Assembly (NCBI GenBank): GCA_023386885.1 | Contig: JAEWIX010000038.1 | Span: 1-18,208, forward strand | Reading direction: 5' to 3' | DNA: 18,208 bases | From: Pseudomonadota bacterium | GTDB lineage: Bacteria > Pseudomonadota > Alphaproteobacteria > Rhizobiales > Xanthobacteraceae | Part shown: positions 1 to 7,574 of the stretch, one piece after another | How positions within the stretch are numbered: the stretch's first letter is position 1 | Layout: every line of letters starts with the position of its first letter | Notes under the pieces: generated by a model | The model's database searches: none | The model's input: the letters and a program-made list of their open reading frames with translations, nothing else | Told to the model about the DNA's origin: nothing | Translations under genes and position numbers: made by a program

Positions 1-52
1 CAGGATGACGGCACCCAGCTTCAATTGGAGCCGATGATGCGTTCAGGTCTCC

Positions 53-451
53 TCACGTCGCCATGAAGATCGACCACGCCAGCACCGCCTGGGCGATGAA
101 GCCGACGGTGAAGGCGAGGGTACGGAACACCGGGATGCCGAGCGTATAGACGATCAGGTGCGCGACGCGGGACCAGAAATAGACCGTGCAGGCCAGCACG
201 GTCCATTTCGACGAATAGTCGACCGCGTTGAGGATCAGCACCAGCGGCGCGAAGACGATCAGGTTTTCGACCGCGTTGTCATGCGCGAACATCAGCCGGT
301 TGGCCCATTCGGCCTGGGGCTTGTCGTTGCGGGACGGATTGGCCATCGCGCCGCCGAGGCCGCGGACTTGACAGCGATTGAGCACGTAAGGCACCCACAT
401 CAAGCCGGTAAGAATGACCGTGAGCGTCAGCCAGAACAGTTCCCGCGTCAT
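53..451 (-). CDS. MAPEG family integral membrane protein
   Basis: A protein of 132 residues and mostly hydrophobic, with about four membrane segments (roughly residues 5-24, 60-78, 82-104 and 108-130). The stretch WANRLMFAHDNAVENL (about 49-64) carries the R-x(5)-N-x(2)-E spacing typical of MAPEG proteins (membrane-associated proteins in eicosanoid and glutathione metabolism), and the length fits that family. Members are usually trimers in the inner membrane, some with glutathione-dependent transferase or peroxidase activity. The substrate of bacterial members like this one is not predictable. I chose the ATG at 451 because AAAGGA lies about 10 nt upstream and the protein then begins with its first membrane helix; the longer open frame to 583 would add a non-hydrophobic tail and run into the phaC terminator. 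The gene lies downstream of phaC in the same direction, but the terminator between them argues against co-transcription. Confidence 0.85.
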   Translation of the reverse strand: MTRELFWLTLTVILTGLMWVPYVLNRCQVRGLGGAMANPSRNDKPQAEWANRLMFAHDNAVENLIVFAPLVLILNAVDYSSKWTVLACTVYFWSRVAHLIVYTLGIPVFRTLAFTVGFIAQAVLAWSIFMAT

Positions 452-570
452 CGAGGTTTTCCTTTTGTCATGCCACGCCGACACGGGCGCGATGCCGCGT
501 CGCCACGAACTCCATTCATAAACGGTTGTATCGATGCCGCCAATGACGGGCGGTTGCCGGAATCTATATC

Positions 571-609
571 TCCACCAAAACAAAGGCCGGCGACAACGAC
601 GCCGGCCTT
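571..609 (-). terminator. Rho-independent terminator of phaC
   Basis: A perfect 10-bp GC-rich stem (583-592 pairs with 600-609, arm AAGGCCGGCG) encloses a 7-nt loop. Read on the minus strand, the right side of the stem runs into TTTGTTTTGG. The stem begins 17 nt after the phaC stop codon. Stem, loop and T-rich tail are all visible, so this is a good intrinsic terminator that should separate phaC from the MAPEG gene. Confidence 0.85.
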
Positions 610-625
610 GTGTCCAGAAGCAGCT

Positions 626-2431
626 TCAGGCCCGCACCCGCACATAGCTGCCGGGCGCATCCTCGATCGGCGGGCGGGCGTCGTTGCCGACCGGCCTCGC
701 GGCCACTTCTTCGGGATCGTGACTGGCGAGCCATTGTCGCCAATCCGGCCACCACGAGCCTTTGTGCTCGACCGCGCCTTTCATCCAGTCCGCGACCGAG
801 CCGGCCTCGATGTTGTCGTTGGTCCAGTATTGATACTTGCCGCCGGACGGCGGATTGACCACGCCCGCGATATGGCCTGAACCCGACAGCACGTATTTCA
901 CCGGCCCGCCGAAGAACTTGGATCCGAACAACACCGACTCAGCCGGCGCGATGTGGTCCTCGCGGGTGGCGAGGTTGTAGATCGGCGCCTTCACTTTCGA
1001 CAGATCGAGCAGGGTGTTGTCGATCACCATGGTGCCGGTCGACAGCTTGTTCTCGAGATAGCAGTTGCGCAGGTAGTAGGAATGATTGGCCGCCGGCATC
1101 CGCGTGGCGTCTGAATTCCAGTGCAGCAGATCGAACGCCGACGGCGTTTGTCCTTTCAGGTAGTTGTTAACGACGTAGGACCAGATCAGATCGTTCGAGC
1201 GCAGCATGTTGAAGGCCATCGCCATCCGGCTGCCTTCGAGCACACCGTCCGACCGCATCTGGTGCTCGAGTGCGGAAATCTGTTCCTCGTCGACGAACAC
1301 CATGAGATCGCCGGCGTGGGTGAAGTCCACCTGCGCGGCGAGGAAAGTGGCGGAGGCCACGCGCACGCGGCGCTTCTCGGCGAGCCAGGCCAGCGTGGTG
1401 GCGAGCAGGGTGCCGCCGACGCAATAGCCCATGGTGTGGACCTTCATTTCGCCGGTGACCTGCTCGATGACGTCCATCGCCGTCAGCGGGCCTTCCTTCA
1501 TGTAGTCCTCGAAGCTCTTCTGTCCGAGCTTCTTGTCGGGATTGACCCACGAGATCACGAACACGGTGATGCCCTGATCGACGCACCACTTGATGAAGGA
1601 TTTTTCCGGCCGCAGGTCGAGAATGTAGAACTTGTTGATCCATGGCGGCACAATCAGCAGCGGCGTGCGCAGTACGTTCTCGGTGGCCGGCTGATACTGG
1701 ATCAACTGCATCACGTCGTTCTGGTAGATCACCTTGCCCGGCGTCACCGCCATGTTGACGCCGACCTCGAGATTGGTCGGGTCGGATTGGCGGATGCGCA
1801 ATTGCCCGTGGCCGGCTTCGATGTCCTCGGCGAGCATCGCCATGCCGCGCACGAGATTGTCGGCGTTCGAGGCCAGCGTCTGTCGCAACACCTCGGGATT
1901 GGTCAGCACGAAATTCGATGGCGCGAATGCGTTGGTGAGTTGCTGGACGTAGAACTCGGCTTTCTTGCGCGTATGCGGATCGAGGTCTTCGGCCTCGCGC
2001 ACCAGATCGAACGCCCATTTCGTCGTCAGCAGATAGGCCTGCATGACGAATTCGAAGAACTGGTTGTTCTTCCATTCGGGATCGGCGAAGCGCTTGTCGC
2101 GCGGTGCAGGCTCGATGGCGCGCGGCGCGTCCTCGCCGGCCATGCGGCGCATCGCCGAGCCCCACAGATCGAGATAAGCCTTGCCGAGTTTCATCTGGAT
2201 ATCGGTGGCGCGGGCCTGATCCGACATCCAGTATTGCGCCACCACGCCGAAGGTCTTGATGACTTCCGCGGCTTCGCTCGGCGGACGGTCGTTCGGATCG
2301 AGCGCCTGCCGGGGCTTGAGATAGGCCGCGAGTGCGCGACCGCCGCTTTCCATGGCGCGCGCCAGGTTGAGGGAGAAGGCTTCGGGGTCGAAGGTCTTGG
2401 CGGCTTTGGTCTCGACAGGGAGATCGCTCAT
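626..2431 (-). CDS. phaC: Class I poly(3-hydroxyalkanoate) synthase
   Basis: PhaC polymerises (R)-3-hydroxyacyl-CoA, mainly 3-hydroxybutyryl-CoA, into polyester on the surface of cytoplasmic carbon-storage granules and releases CoA. The protein has 601 residues, the usual length of class I synthases (about 590-600). The N-terminal PhaC domain spans about 60-260 and the alpha/beta-hydrolase core about 260-570. The lipase-like box is GYCVGG with nucleophile Cys337. The other catalytic residues are Asp492 (in ATREDHIAP) and His520 (in GSGHIAGV), so the triad is complete. The start at 2431 gives the usual N-terminus; only a weak purine-rich ribosome binding site lies before it, inside a direct-repeat leader. 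The gene is monocistronic in this view, with a terminator right after it. A TGC-type palindrome 120 nt upstream may bind PhaR, the regulator that represses PHA genes in related bacteria. Confidence 0.97.
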   Translation of the reverse strand: MSDLPVETKAAKTFDPEAFSLNLARAMESGGRALAAYLKPRQALDPNDRPPSEAAEVIKTFGVVAQYWMSDQARATDIQMKLGKAYLDLWGSAMRRMAGEDAPRAIEPAPRDKRFADPEWKNNQFFEFVMQAYLLTTKWAFDLVREAEDLDPHTRKKAEFYVQQLTNAFAPSNFVLTNPEVLRQTLASNADNLVRGMAMLAEDIEAGHGQLRIRQSDPTNLEVGVNMAVTPGKVIYQNDVMQLIQYQPATENVLRTPLLIVPPWINKFYILDLRPEKSFIKWCVDQGITVFVISWVNPDKKLGQKSFEDYMKEGPLTAMDVIEQVTGEMKVHTMGYCVGGTLLATTLAWLAEKRRVRVASATFLAAQVDFTHAGDLMVFVDEEQISALEHQMRSDGVLEGSRMAMAFNMLRSNDLIWSYVVNNYLKGQTPSAFDLLHWNSDATRMPAANHSYYLRNCYLENKLSTGTMVIDNTLLDLSKVKAPIYNLATREDHIAPAESVLFGSKFFGGPVKYVLSGSGHIAGVVNPPSGGKYQYWTNDNIEAGSVADWMKGAVEHKGSWWPDWRQWLASHDPEEVAARPVGNDARPPIEDAPGSYVRVRA

Positions 2432-2433
2432 GG

Positions 2434-2468
2434 CTTGGACTTCACTTCTTGCACTTCACTTGGACTTC
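2434..2468 (-). repeat. Direct repeats in the phaC leader
   Basis: On the minus strand, just before the phaC ATG, GAAGTCCAAG occurs twice (2459-2468 and 2434-2443) and AAGTGAAGT occurs twice (2453-2461 and 2439-2447). The two pairs overlap, giving a purine-rich run that also contains the only plausible, weak Shine-Dalgarno sequence. It may simply be a local duplication; a role in translation is not shown. Confidence 0.6.
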
Positions 2469-2550
2469 GTTTCCTAACAGAACCCGGCGTTTGCAATCCG
2501 GTTCGATGCGATGATGGCACAGTTCATTTCGTTTGGGTGATTTCGATATA

Positions 2551-2560
2551 CTGCAATGCA
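2551..2560. promoter_or_regulatory. Candidate PhaR-type TGC palindrome upstream of phaC
   Basis: CTGCAATGCA followed by A differs at one base from the CTGC-N3-GCAG pattern reported for PhaR repressors of PHA genes in Paracoccus and Rhodobacter. It is 120 nt upstream of the phaC start and, on the minus strand, is directly followed by the AT-rich TATATC. The position suits a repressor site near a promoter, but no -35 element is convincing and short palindromes occur by chance. Confidence 0.3.
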
Positions 2561-2616
2561 AGACGGCATCTTTGTTCGGACATATTGCCGCCTTAAGGTT
2601 TTACCTTCCACGATGC

Positions 2617-2787
2617 TTAAATGTTGAGTGAGATATTGATGGCACGGTTGCCGTTCGTATCGCTCGCAAGGTGCAGACTCCCGTCATTGCAGCAGTGTCC
2701 GCTAAAGCGGCATGCAGATTCTGGAGTCGAACCGCGTGCGTGGGCGGTGAATTCAGGCCAACCATTAGCCAAGGTTTCGTATGCGTA
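2617..2787 (-). other. Unexplained protein-like open frame without ATG (possible gene remnant)
   Basis: In the intergenic stretch between phaC and the lipoprotein gene, one minus-strand frame stays open for 56 codons, from just after a TGA at 2788-2790 to a TAA at 2617-2619. The translation has a balanced, protein-like composition, for example near its end LASDTNGNRAINISLNI. There is no ATG or GTG; a TTG at 2770-2772 is the only usual alternative start and has no ribosome binding site. I recognise no family. It may be the tail of a decayed gene or chance; it overlaps the first codons of the lipoprotein gene on the other strand. The rest of 2432-2780 holds only the leader repeats and the TGC palindrome listed separately. 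Confidence 0.2.
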
Positions 2788-3101
2788 TCATTGAGCGGCG
2801 GTTTGCTGGTCCATTTCGTCGCAGCAGGGTCTGGCTTGTCGCAGGCGCGATCCTCTCGGCGATTCCGTTGTCGGGTTGTGGAAGCATGGTTGCCGATCTT
2901 CCCATCGTCGGATTGCCGGAAGGCACACCCGCGCGTCCCAAAGATCCCGGCGCGTTTCCGGCGGTTCATGACATGCCGGCGCCGCGCGAGGAGTCGGCCC
3001 TCGATCCGGCCGAACAGGTGAAGATCGAAAGCGAACTGGCCGCCGCGCGCGATCGTCAGGCCGGGGCCGCCGCAGCCAACGCGCCGTCCGGCAAGAAATA
3101 G
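2781..3101 (+). CDS. Small exported lipoprotein of unknown function
   Basis: A 106-residue protein with an arginine-rich start (residues 1-16), a hydrophobic stretch (about 17-30) and a lipobox LSGC whose Cys33 would be lipidated after signal peptidase II cleavage. The mature part, about 74 residues, is rich in Pro, Ala and charged residues. It ends in a probable short helix (about 77-95) and a low-complexity Ala/Gly/Lys tail. It has no recognisable catalytic domain. The residue after the Cys is Gly, not Asp, so outer-membrane sorting is likely by the rule known from enterobacteria. The ribosome binding site is weak (AAGG at 2770-2773). The clear lipobox and the codon bias of this frame support a real gene; its role is not predictable. 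Confidence 0.75.
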   Translation: MRIIERRFAGPFRRSRVWLVAGAILSAIPLSGCGSMVADLPIVGLPEGTPARPKDPGAFPAVHDMPAPREESALDPAEQVKIESELAAARDRQAGAAAANAPSGKK

Positions 3102-3329
3102 GCGGGAATCGCGAAAAAACAGGCCGTTTCGCTGGCGCTTCATGGCGTCCGTGCTAAAAAGAACATGATTCAAGCCTCAATCGACATCAGCAGCGGAATA
3201 GGGCCAAAGCCATATCCGCTCGCCATCGAAAAGTGGCATAAGTAACTAGATACATTGATATTTTCCGAGCGTCGGAATTTCCGCGCACGGGAAAGCCAAC
3301 CGCGAGCTTCCGATTCCGGAGTCTGACCC

Positions 3330-4547
3330 ATGGACGAGTTCTACCGCATTCGCCGTCTGCCGCCCTACGTGTTCGAGCAAATCAATCGAGCCAAGGCCGC
3401 CGCGCGAAATGCCGGGGCCGACATCATCGATCTGGGAATGGGCAATCCGGACCTCGCCACCCCGCCGCACGTCATCGAGAAGCTCAAGGAGACCCTGGGC
3501 AAGCCGCGCACCGACCGCTATTCGGCATCGCGTGGCATCACCGGGCTGCGCCGTGCCCAGGCCGGCTATTACGAGCGCCGCTTCGGCGTGAAGCTCAATC
3601 CGGACACCCAGATCGTCGCCACCCTCGGCTCGAAGGAAGGCTTCGCCAACGTCGCGCAGGCGATCACCGCGCCGGGCGACGTCATCATCTGCCCGAACCC
3701 GAGCTATCCGATCCATGCCTTCGGATTTCTGATGGCCGGCGGCGTCATCCGTTCTGTGCCGTCGGCACCGACGCCGGACTTTTTCGCAGCCTGCGAGCGC
3801 GCGATCATGCACTCGATCCCGAAGCCGCTCGCGCTGGTGGTCTGCTATCCCTCCAACCCGACGGCCTGCGTCGCCAGCCTCGACTTCTACAAGGACCTCG
3901 TCGCCTTCGCGAAGAAGCACGAGATCTTCATCCTGTCCGATCTTGCGTATTCGGAAGTCTATTTCGATGACAATCCGCCGCCGTCGGTGCTTCAGGTGCC
4001 GGGCGCGATCGACGTAACGGTCGAATTCACCTCGATGTCGAAGACGTTCTCGATGGCCGGCTGGCGCATGGGCTTCGCGGTCGGCAACGAGCGCATCATC
4101 GCCGCGCTGGCACGGGTGAAGTCGTATCTCGATTACGGCGCGTTTACGCCGATCCAGGTGGCGGCGACGGCGGCACTTAACGGACCAGACGACTGCATCC
4201 GCGAGATGCGTGAAACCTATCGCAAGCGGCGCGATGTCATGGTCGAATCGTTCGGCCGCGCCGGCTGGGACATCCCGCCGCCGAATGCTTCCATGTTTGC
4301 GTGGGCGCCGCTGCCGGAGGCCTTCCGCGAGGTCGGCAGCATGCAGTTCGCCACCCTGATGGTCGAGAAATCCGGCGTCGTGGTGTCGCCGGGCGTCGGC
4401 TTCGGCGAGCACGGCGAAGGCTATGTCCGCATCGCCATGGTGGAGAACGAACAGCGCATCCGCCAGGCCGCCCGCAACGTCCGCCGCTTCCTTGAAACCG
4501 GCATCGAAACGTTGCACAACGTGGTTCCGCTCGCCAACCGGCGATAG
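3330..4547 (+). CDS. alaC: Alanine-synthesising aminotransferase (AlaC-like, class I/II PLP)
   Basis: This is a 405-residue cytoplasmic PLP enzyme that closely follows E. coli AlaC (YfdZ) from end to end: the start RIRRLPPYVFEQI, then DIIDLGMGNPDLATPPHVIE, GSKEGFAN, CPNPSYPIH and GWRMGFAVGN. AlaC makes alanine from pyruvate with glutamate as amino donor. Visible active-site residues are Asn176 (SNPT), Asp204 and Tyr207 (SDLAYS), Lys238 for the Schiff base (SMSKTFSMAGWR) and Arg246. Database pipelines often name such proteins LL-diaminopimelate aminotransferase; the AlaC resemblance favours the alanine assignment. The start has CCGGAG 8 nt upstream. hom follows after 23 nt in the same direction, so an amino-acid operon is likely. 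The AT-rich stretch 3236-3268 may hold the promoter, but I cannot define boxes. Confidence 0.9.
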   Translation: MDEFYRIRRLPPYVFEQINRAKAAARNAGADIIDLGMGNPDLATPPHVIEKLKETLGKPRTDRYSASRGITGLRRAQAGYYERRFGVKLNPDTQIVATLGSKEGFANVAQAITAPGDVIICPNPSYPIHAFGFLMAGGVIRSVPSAPTPDFFAACERAIMHSIPKPLALVVCYPSNPTACVASLDFYKDLVAFAKKHEIFILSDLAYSEVYFDDNPPPSVLQVPGAIDVTVEFTSMSKTFSMAGWRMGFAVGNERIIAALARVKSYLDYGAFTPIQVAATAALNGPDDCIREMRETYRKRRDVMVESFGRAGWDIPPPNASMFAWAPLPEAFREVGSMQFATLMVEKSGVVVSPGVGFGEHGEGYVRIAMVENEQRIRQAARNVRRFLETGIETLHNVVPLANRR

Positions 4548-4570
4548 GTTTTTCCGACAGGTTGTTGTCT

Positions 4571-5893
4571 ATGGTCGCGCCACTCACGGTGGGAATTGCG
4601 GGTCTTGGCACCGTGGGTGCCGAGACCGTGCGTCTGATTGAGGCTCAAGCATCGTCGCTGGCGGCGCGCTGCGGACGCGGCATCCGCGTTGTCGCGGTGA
4701 CCGCACGGTCGAAGGCCAAGAAGCGCGGCATCGATCTGCGCGGCGTGCGCTGGATGAAGGATCCGCTGGCGCTCGCCAACGATCCGGAAGCCGAGTGCTT
4801 CGTCGAACTGATGGGCGGCGACGGCGATCCGGCGTTGTCCGCCATCGAAGCCGCGCTCACCTCCGGCAAGTCGGTCGTCACCGCCAACAAGGCGCTGATC
4901 GCCAGGCACGGGTTGCGGCTCGCCAAACTCGCCGAACAACATGGCGGCGCGCTGAATTTCGAGGCCGCCGTCGGCGCCGCCATTCCCGTCGTTAAAACTT
5001 TGCGCGAAGGCTTGGCCGGAACCGAAATCGATCGCGTCTACGGCATTCTCAACGGCACCTGCAATTACATCCTGACCCGGATGGAGCAGGAGGGGCTGTC
5101 GTTTGCCGAATGCTTGAAGGATGCGCAGCGTCTCGGCTATGCCGAAGCCAACCCGTCGTTCGACGTCGACGGCCACGACACCGCGCAGAAGCTGGCGATC
5201 CTCGCCAGTCTCGCGTTCGGCACCGAGGTCGCGCAGCGCGCGGTCTATGTCGAGGGCATTTCGTCGATCACGCCGCAGGACCTGCGCGCCGCCGAGGAAC
5301 TCGGTTATCGCATCAAGCTGCTCGGCGTCGCGGTGCGGACCAAGACCGGCATCGAGCAGCGCGTCCATCCGACCATGGTGCCGCGCACGTCGTCGGTCGC
5401 GCAGGTGATGGGCGTGACCAACGCCGTGACCATCGATGGCGCCGGCATCTCGCCGATCACGCTGGTCGGCCCCGGCGCCGGTGGCGCGGCGACGGCGTCG
5501 GCCGTCGTTGCGGACATCGCCGATGTCGCGCGCGGCATTCGCGTCAACCCGTTCGGGCGGCCGGTCGCTCGCCTCAAACCCACCAAGAAAGCGCCGATGC
5601 AGCGCCATGAAGGCGGCTACTATATCCGCCTGATGGCGCGCGATCTCGCCGGCACCGCCGCCACCATCGCCACCCGCCTCGCGGAGCGCGGCATCTCCAT
5701 CGAGTCCATTGTGCAGCGCCACCCTGATCGTTCCGGCGACCACAAGATATCCGCCGGAGCGTCTTCACCGGTCCCGGTTATTCTGATTACGTATGCCACC
5801 AGCGAAGACGCCATGCGCGGCGCGTTGCAGGCGGTCCAGCGCGACAAGGTGATCAGCGGCCGACCGCAGGTGATCAGGATCGAGAAGAACTAG
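4571..5893 (+). CDS. hom: Homoserine dehydrogenase
   Basis: This enzyme reduces aspartate semialdehyde to homoserine with NAD(P)H, the branch point toward threonine and methionine. The protein has 440 residues from the ATG at 4571. An N-terminal Rossmann domain carries GxGxxG (G11, G13, G16), followed by TANKAL with Lys107. The catalytic domain shows GILNGTCNYIL and the signature DVDGHDTAQK, ending in Lys207. A C-terminal ACT domain (about 349-434) is the usual site of threonine feedback control, so the enzyme is probably inhibited by threonine. An upstream in-frame TTG at 4562 is possible, but ATG with AGG 9 nt upstream fits the family N-terminus better. The gene sits 23 nt after alaC. The last base of its stop codon is the first base of a palindromic element. 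Confidence 0.95.
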   Translation: MVAPLTVGIAGLGTVGAETVRLIEAQASSLAARCGRGIRVVAVTARSKAKKRGIDLRGVRWMKDPLALANDPEAECFVELMGGDGDPALSAIEAALTSGKSVVTANKALIARHGLRLAKLAEQHGGALNFEAAVGAAIPVVKTLREGLAGTEIDRVYGILNGTCNYILTRMEQEGLSFAECLKDAQRLGYAEANPSFDVDGHDTAQKLAILASLAFGTEVAQRAVYVEGISSITPQDLRAAEELGYRIKLLGVAVRTKTGIEQRVHPTMVPRTSSVAQVMGVTNAVTIDGAGISPITLVGPGAGGAATASAVVADIADVARGIRVNPFGRPVARLKPTKKAPMQRHEGGYYIRLMARDLAGTAATIATRLAERGISIESIVQRHPDRSGDHKISAGASSPVPVILITYATSEDAMRGALQAVQRDKVISGRPQVIRIEKN

Positions 5894-5941
5894 AGCATGA
5901 TCCCGAAAAGTGGGAACCGGTTTTCGGACAAGATCATGCTC
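5893..5941. repeat. Palindromic element with GTGGNNACCGG loop, copy 1
   Basis: A perfect outer stem (GAGCATGATC 5893-5902 with GATCATGCTC 5932-5941) surrounds an inner stem (CGAAAA 5904-5909 with TTTTCG 5921-5926) and the loop GTGGGAACCGG. It starts on the last base of the hom stop codon. Elements of this look are frequent between genes in Bradyrhizobium relatives. There is no T-tract, so it is not a typical intrinsic terminator, though it could slow RNA decay or stop transcription between hom and glpX. Copy 2 lies at 13912-13955. Confidence 0.85.
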
Positions 5942-6050
5942 CAGCAAAAATAGTAGGCCGGGTCCGGTGCCCATCAGGCTCCGGGATCGGATTGTCCGCC
6001 ACTTTTTCTACGCGAGCTATCGCTCGTCGTGACCGTCAAGGAGTACATCG

Positions 6051-7052
6051 ATGTCGACACATATTTCCGTTCCGCCGCAGCAGTTGCTAGAGCGCATTCT
6101 GACGCTCGAGATCGTGCGTGTGACGGAGCGGGCGGCGGTGTCGGCGGCGCGGTTGCGCGGCCACGGCAATGAGAAGGCAGCGGACCAGGCGGCGGTGGAT
6201 GCGATGCGCCGCGAACTCAACAAGATGCCGATCGAGGGCACCATCGTGATCGGCGAAGGCGAGCGCGACGAAGCGCCGATGCTGTTCATCGGCGAGAAGG
6301 TCGGCATCAACGCCGGGCCGCAGGTCGATATCGCCGTCGACCCGCTGGAAGGCACCACGCTCTGCGCCAAGAACATGCCTGGCGCAATCGCCACCATGGC
6401 GATGGCCGACGGCGGCACGCTGTTGCACGCGCCGGACGTCTACATGCAGAAGATCGCCATCGGTCCCGGCTACGACAAGAACGTGATCGACCTCGATGCG
6501 TCGCCGGATGAAAACATCCGCCGTCTCGCCAAGGCCAAGGGCGTGCAGCCATCCGCGATCACCGCGCTGGTGCTGGAGCGTCCACGCCACGCCGACATCA
6601 TTGCCGCCATCCGCTCGACCGGCGCGGCCGTGCGCCTGATCACCGACGGCGACGTCGCCGGCGTGATCCACACCGCCGACACCGAGAACACCGGCGTCGA
6701 CATCTACATGGGCACCGGCGGCGCACCGGAGGGTGTGCTTGCGGCCGCTGCGCTGCGCTGCATCGGCGGCCAGATGCAGTGCCGTCTCATCCTCGACACC
6801 GAGGAGAAGCGCGAGCGCGCACGCAAGATGGGCGTCAGCGATCCCAAGATGATCTACGGGATCGAGGACATGGTGAAGGGCGACTGCCTGTTCGCCGCCA
6901 CCGGCGTCACCGACGGCTCGCTGCTGTCCGGTGTCAAGTTCCGCAAGGATGGTCTGATCGAGACGGAAACCGTGGTGATGCGTTCGGTCACCGGTACCGT
7001 GCGCATCATCAAGGGCGAGCATCGGCAGATCGAGAAATTCCACCTCGACTAG
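6051..7052 (+). CDS. glpX: Class II fructose-1,6-bisphosphatase
   Basis: GlpX hydrolyses fructose 1,6-bisphosphate to fructose 6-phosphate in gluconeogenesis; some homologues also act on sedoheptulose 1,7-bisphosphate. The protein has 333 residues, the family length. Visible signatures are the metal-binding AADQAAVDAM with Asp45, VIGEGERDEAPML with Glu69/Glu71, VDPLEGTT with Asp97 and Glu100, and YMGTGGAPEGVLAAAAL with Glu227, all in family order. The ribosome binding site AAGGAG (6038-6043) is 7 nt before the ATG. It follows hom after 157 nt that include the palindromic element, and precedes the GNAT gene by 28 nt. The hom-glpX-recJ neighbourhood is, from memory, a conserved order in Rhizobiales. 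Confidence 0.95.
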   Translation: MSTHISVPPQQLLERILTLEIVRVTERAAVSAARLRGHGNEKAADQAAVDAMRRELNKMPIEGTIVIGEGERDEAPMLFIGEKVGINAGPQVDIAVDPLEGTTLCAKNMPGAIATMAMADGGTLLHAPDVYMQKIAIGPGYDKNVIDLDASPDENIRRLAKAKGVQPSAITALVLERPRHADIIAAIRSTGAAVRLITDGDVAGVIHTADTENTGVDIYMGTGGAPEGVLAAAALRCIGGQMQCRLILDTEEKRERARKMGVSDPKMIYGIEDMVKGDCLFAATGVTDGSLLSGVKFRKDGLIETETVVMRSVTGTVRIIKGEHRQIEKFHLD

Positions 7053-7080
7053 GGGTACACCCTCTCAATTAAGGACGCAT

Positions 7081-7530
7081 ATGGGCAAGGATGTTGTCGT
7101 CAAGCCGGTCGGAGAAGACGAGCGGGCGGCGTGGGAGCCGCTCTGGGCCGGCTATCTGACGTTCTACAAGACCAGCGTGCCGACTTCCACCAGCGACGTG
7201 ACCTGGAGCCGCTTCCACGATCCGGCCGAGCCGATGTATCTGCTCGGCGCCTATGTCGACGGCAAGCTGACCGGCATCGTCCAGTATCTTTTTCATCGCT
7301 CGACATGGACGCCAGGCAATTATTGTTACTTGCAGGATCTGTTCGTCGATGACAGTGCGCGCGGGCTCGGCCTCGGGCGCGCGTTGATCGAGGCGGTTTA
7401 CGCCAAGGCCAAAGAGGCGGGCGCGAGCCGCGTGCATTGGCTGACGCACGAGACCAACGCGCAGGCCCGCATCCTCTATGATCACATCGCCGAGCATCCG
7501 GGCTTTATCCAGTATCGCAAGGTTTTCTGA
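7081..7530 (+). CDS. GNAT family N-acetyltransferase
   Basis: This 149-residue single-domain protein of the GNAT fold transfers an acetyl group from acetyl-CoA to an amine. Motif A is clear: strand YCYLQDLFVDD (81-91) followed by the pyrophosphate-binding R94-G-L-G-L-G99 and the helix ALIEAVYAKAKEAG. Motif B includes HETNAQARILYDHIAEHPGF (123-142), with a conserved Asn and Tyr. The acceptor could be a small molecule or a protein N-terminus; the sequence does not say. A good ribosome binding site (AAGGAC) lies 5 nt before the ATG. The short gap after glpX suggests co-transcription, but no shared pathway is evident. Confidence 0.9.
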   Translation: MGKDVVVKPVGEDERAAWEPLWAGYLTFYKTSVPTSTSDVTWSRFHDPAEPMYLLGAYVDGKLTGIVQYLFHRSTWTPGNYCYLQDLFVDDSARGLGLGRALIEAVYAKAKEAGASRVHWLTHETNAQARILYDHIAEHPGFIQYRKVF

Positions 7531-7574
7531 CAATCAGCGACGGCGAAGCACGCCGCCCGAAGAGGCGAGGGATC

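Noticed and set aside
1121..2596. Open frame of 491 codons on the plus strand opposite phaC
   Set aside because: It is antisense to a clear PHA synthase; the His/Arg/Leu-rich translation is typical of the reverse of a high-GC gene and shows no domain.
2640..2652. Possible sigma-54 promoter (TGGCACGGTTGCC)
   Set aside because: The GG and GC elements are only 7 nt apart, not the required 10, so the spacing is wrong.
2701..2750. Possible tRNA because of the GGAGTCGAACC-like string
   Set aside because: No acceptor stem, anticodon arm or D-arm can be folded around it.
2601..3173. 190-codon minus-strand open frame opposite the lipoprotein gene
   Set aside because: The plus-strand frame has a lipobox and signal sequence; this frame has neither a signal nor a domain and no ribosome binding site.
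3246..5743. Two long minus-strand open frames (423 and 440 codons) opposite alaC and hom
   Set aside because: They are antisense shadows of two clear enzymes, rich in Arg, Asp, Ala and Gly, without motifs, and they overlap each other.
5893..5941. Intrinsic terminator after hom
   Set aside because: The palindrome is strong, but no T-tract follows on either strand and the same design recurs away from gene ends, so it is listed as a repeat.
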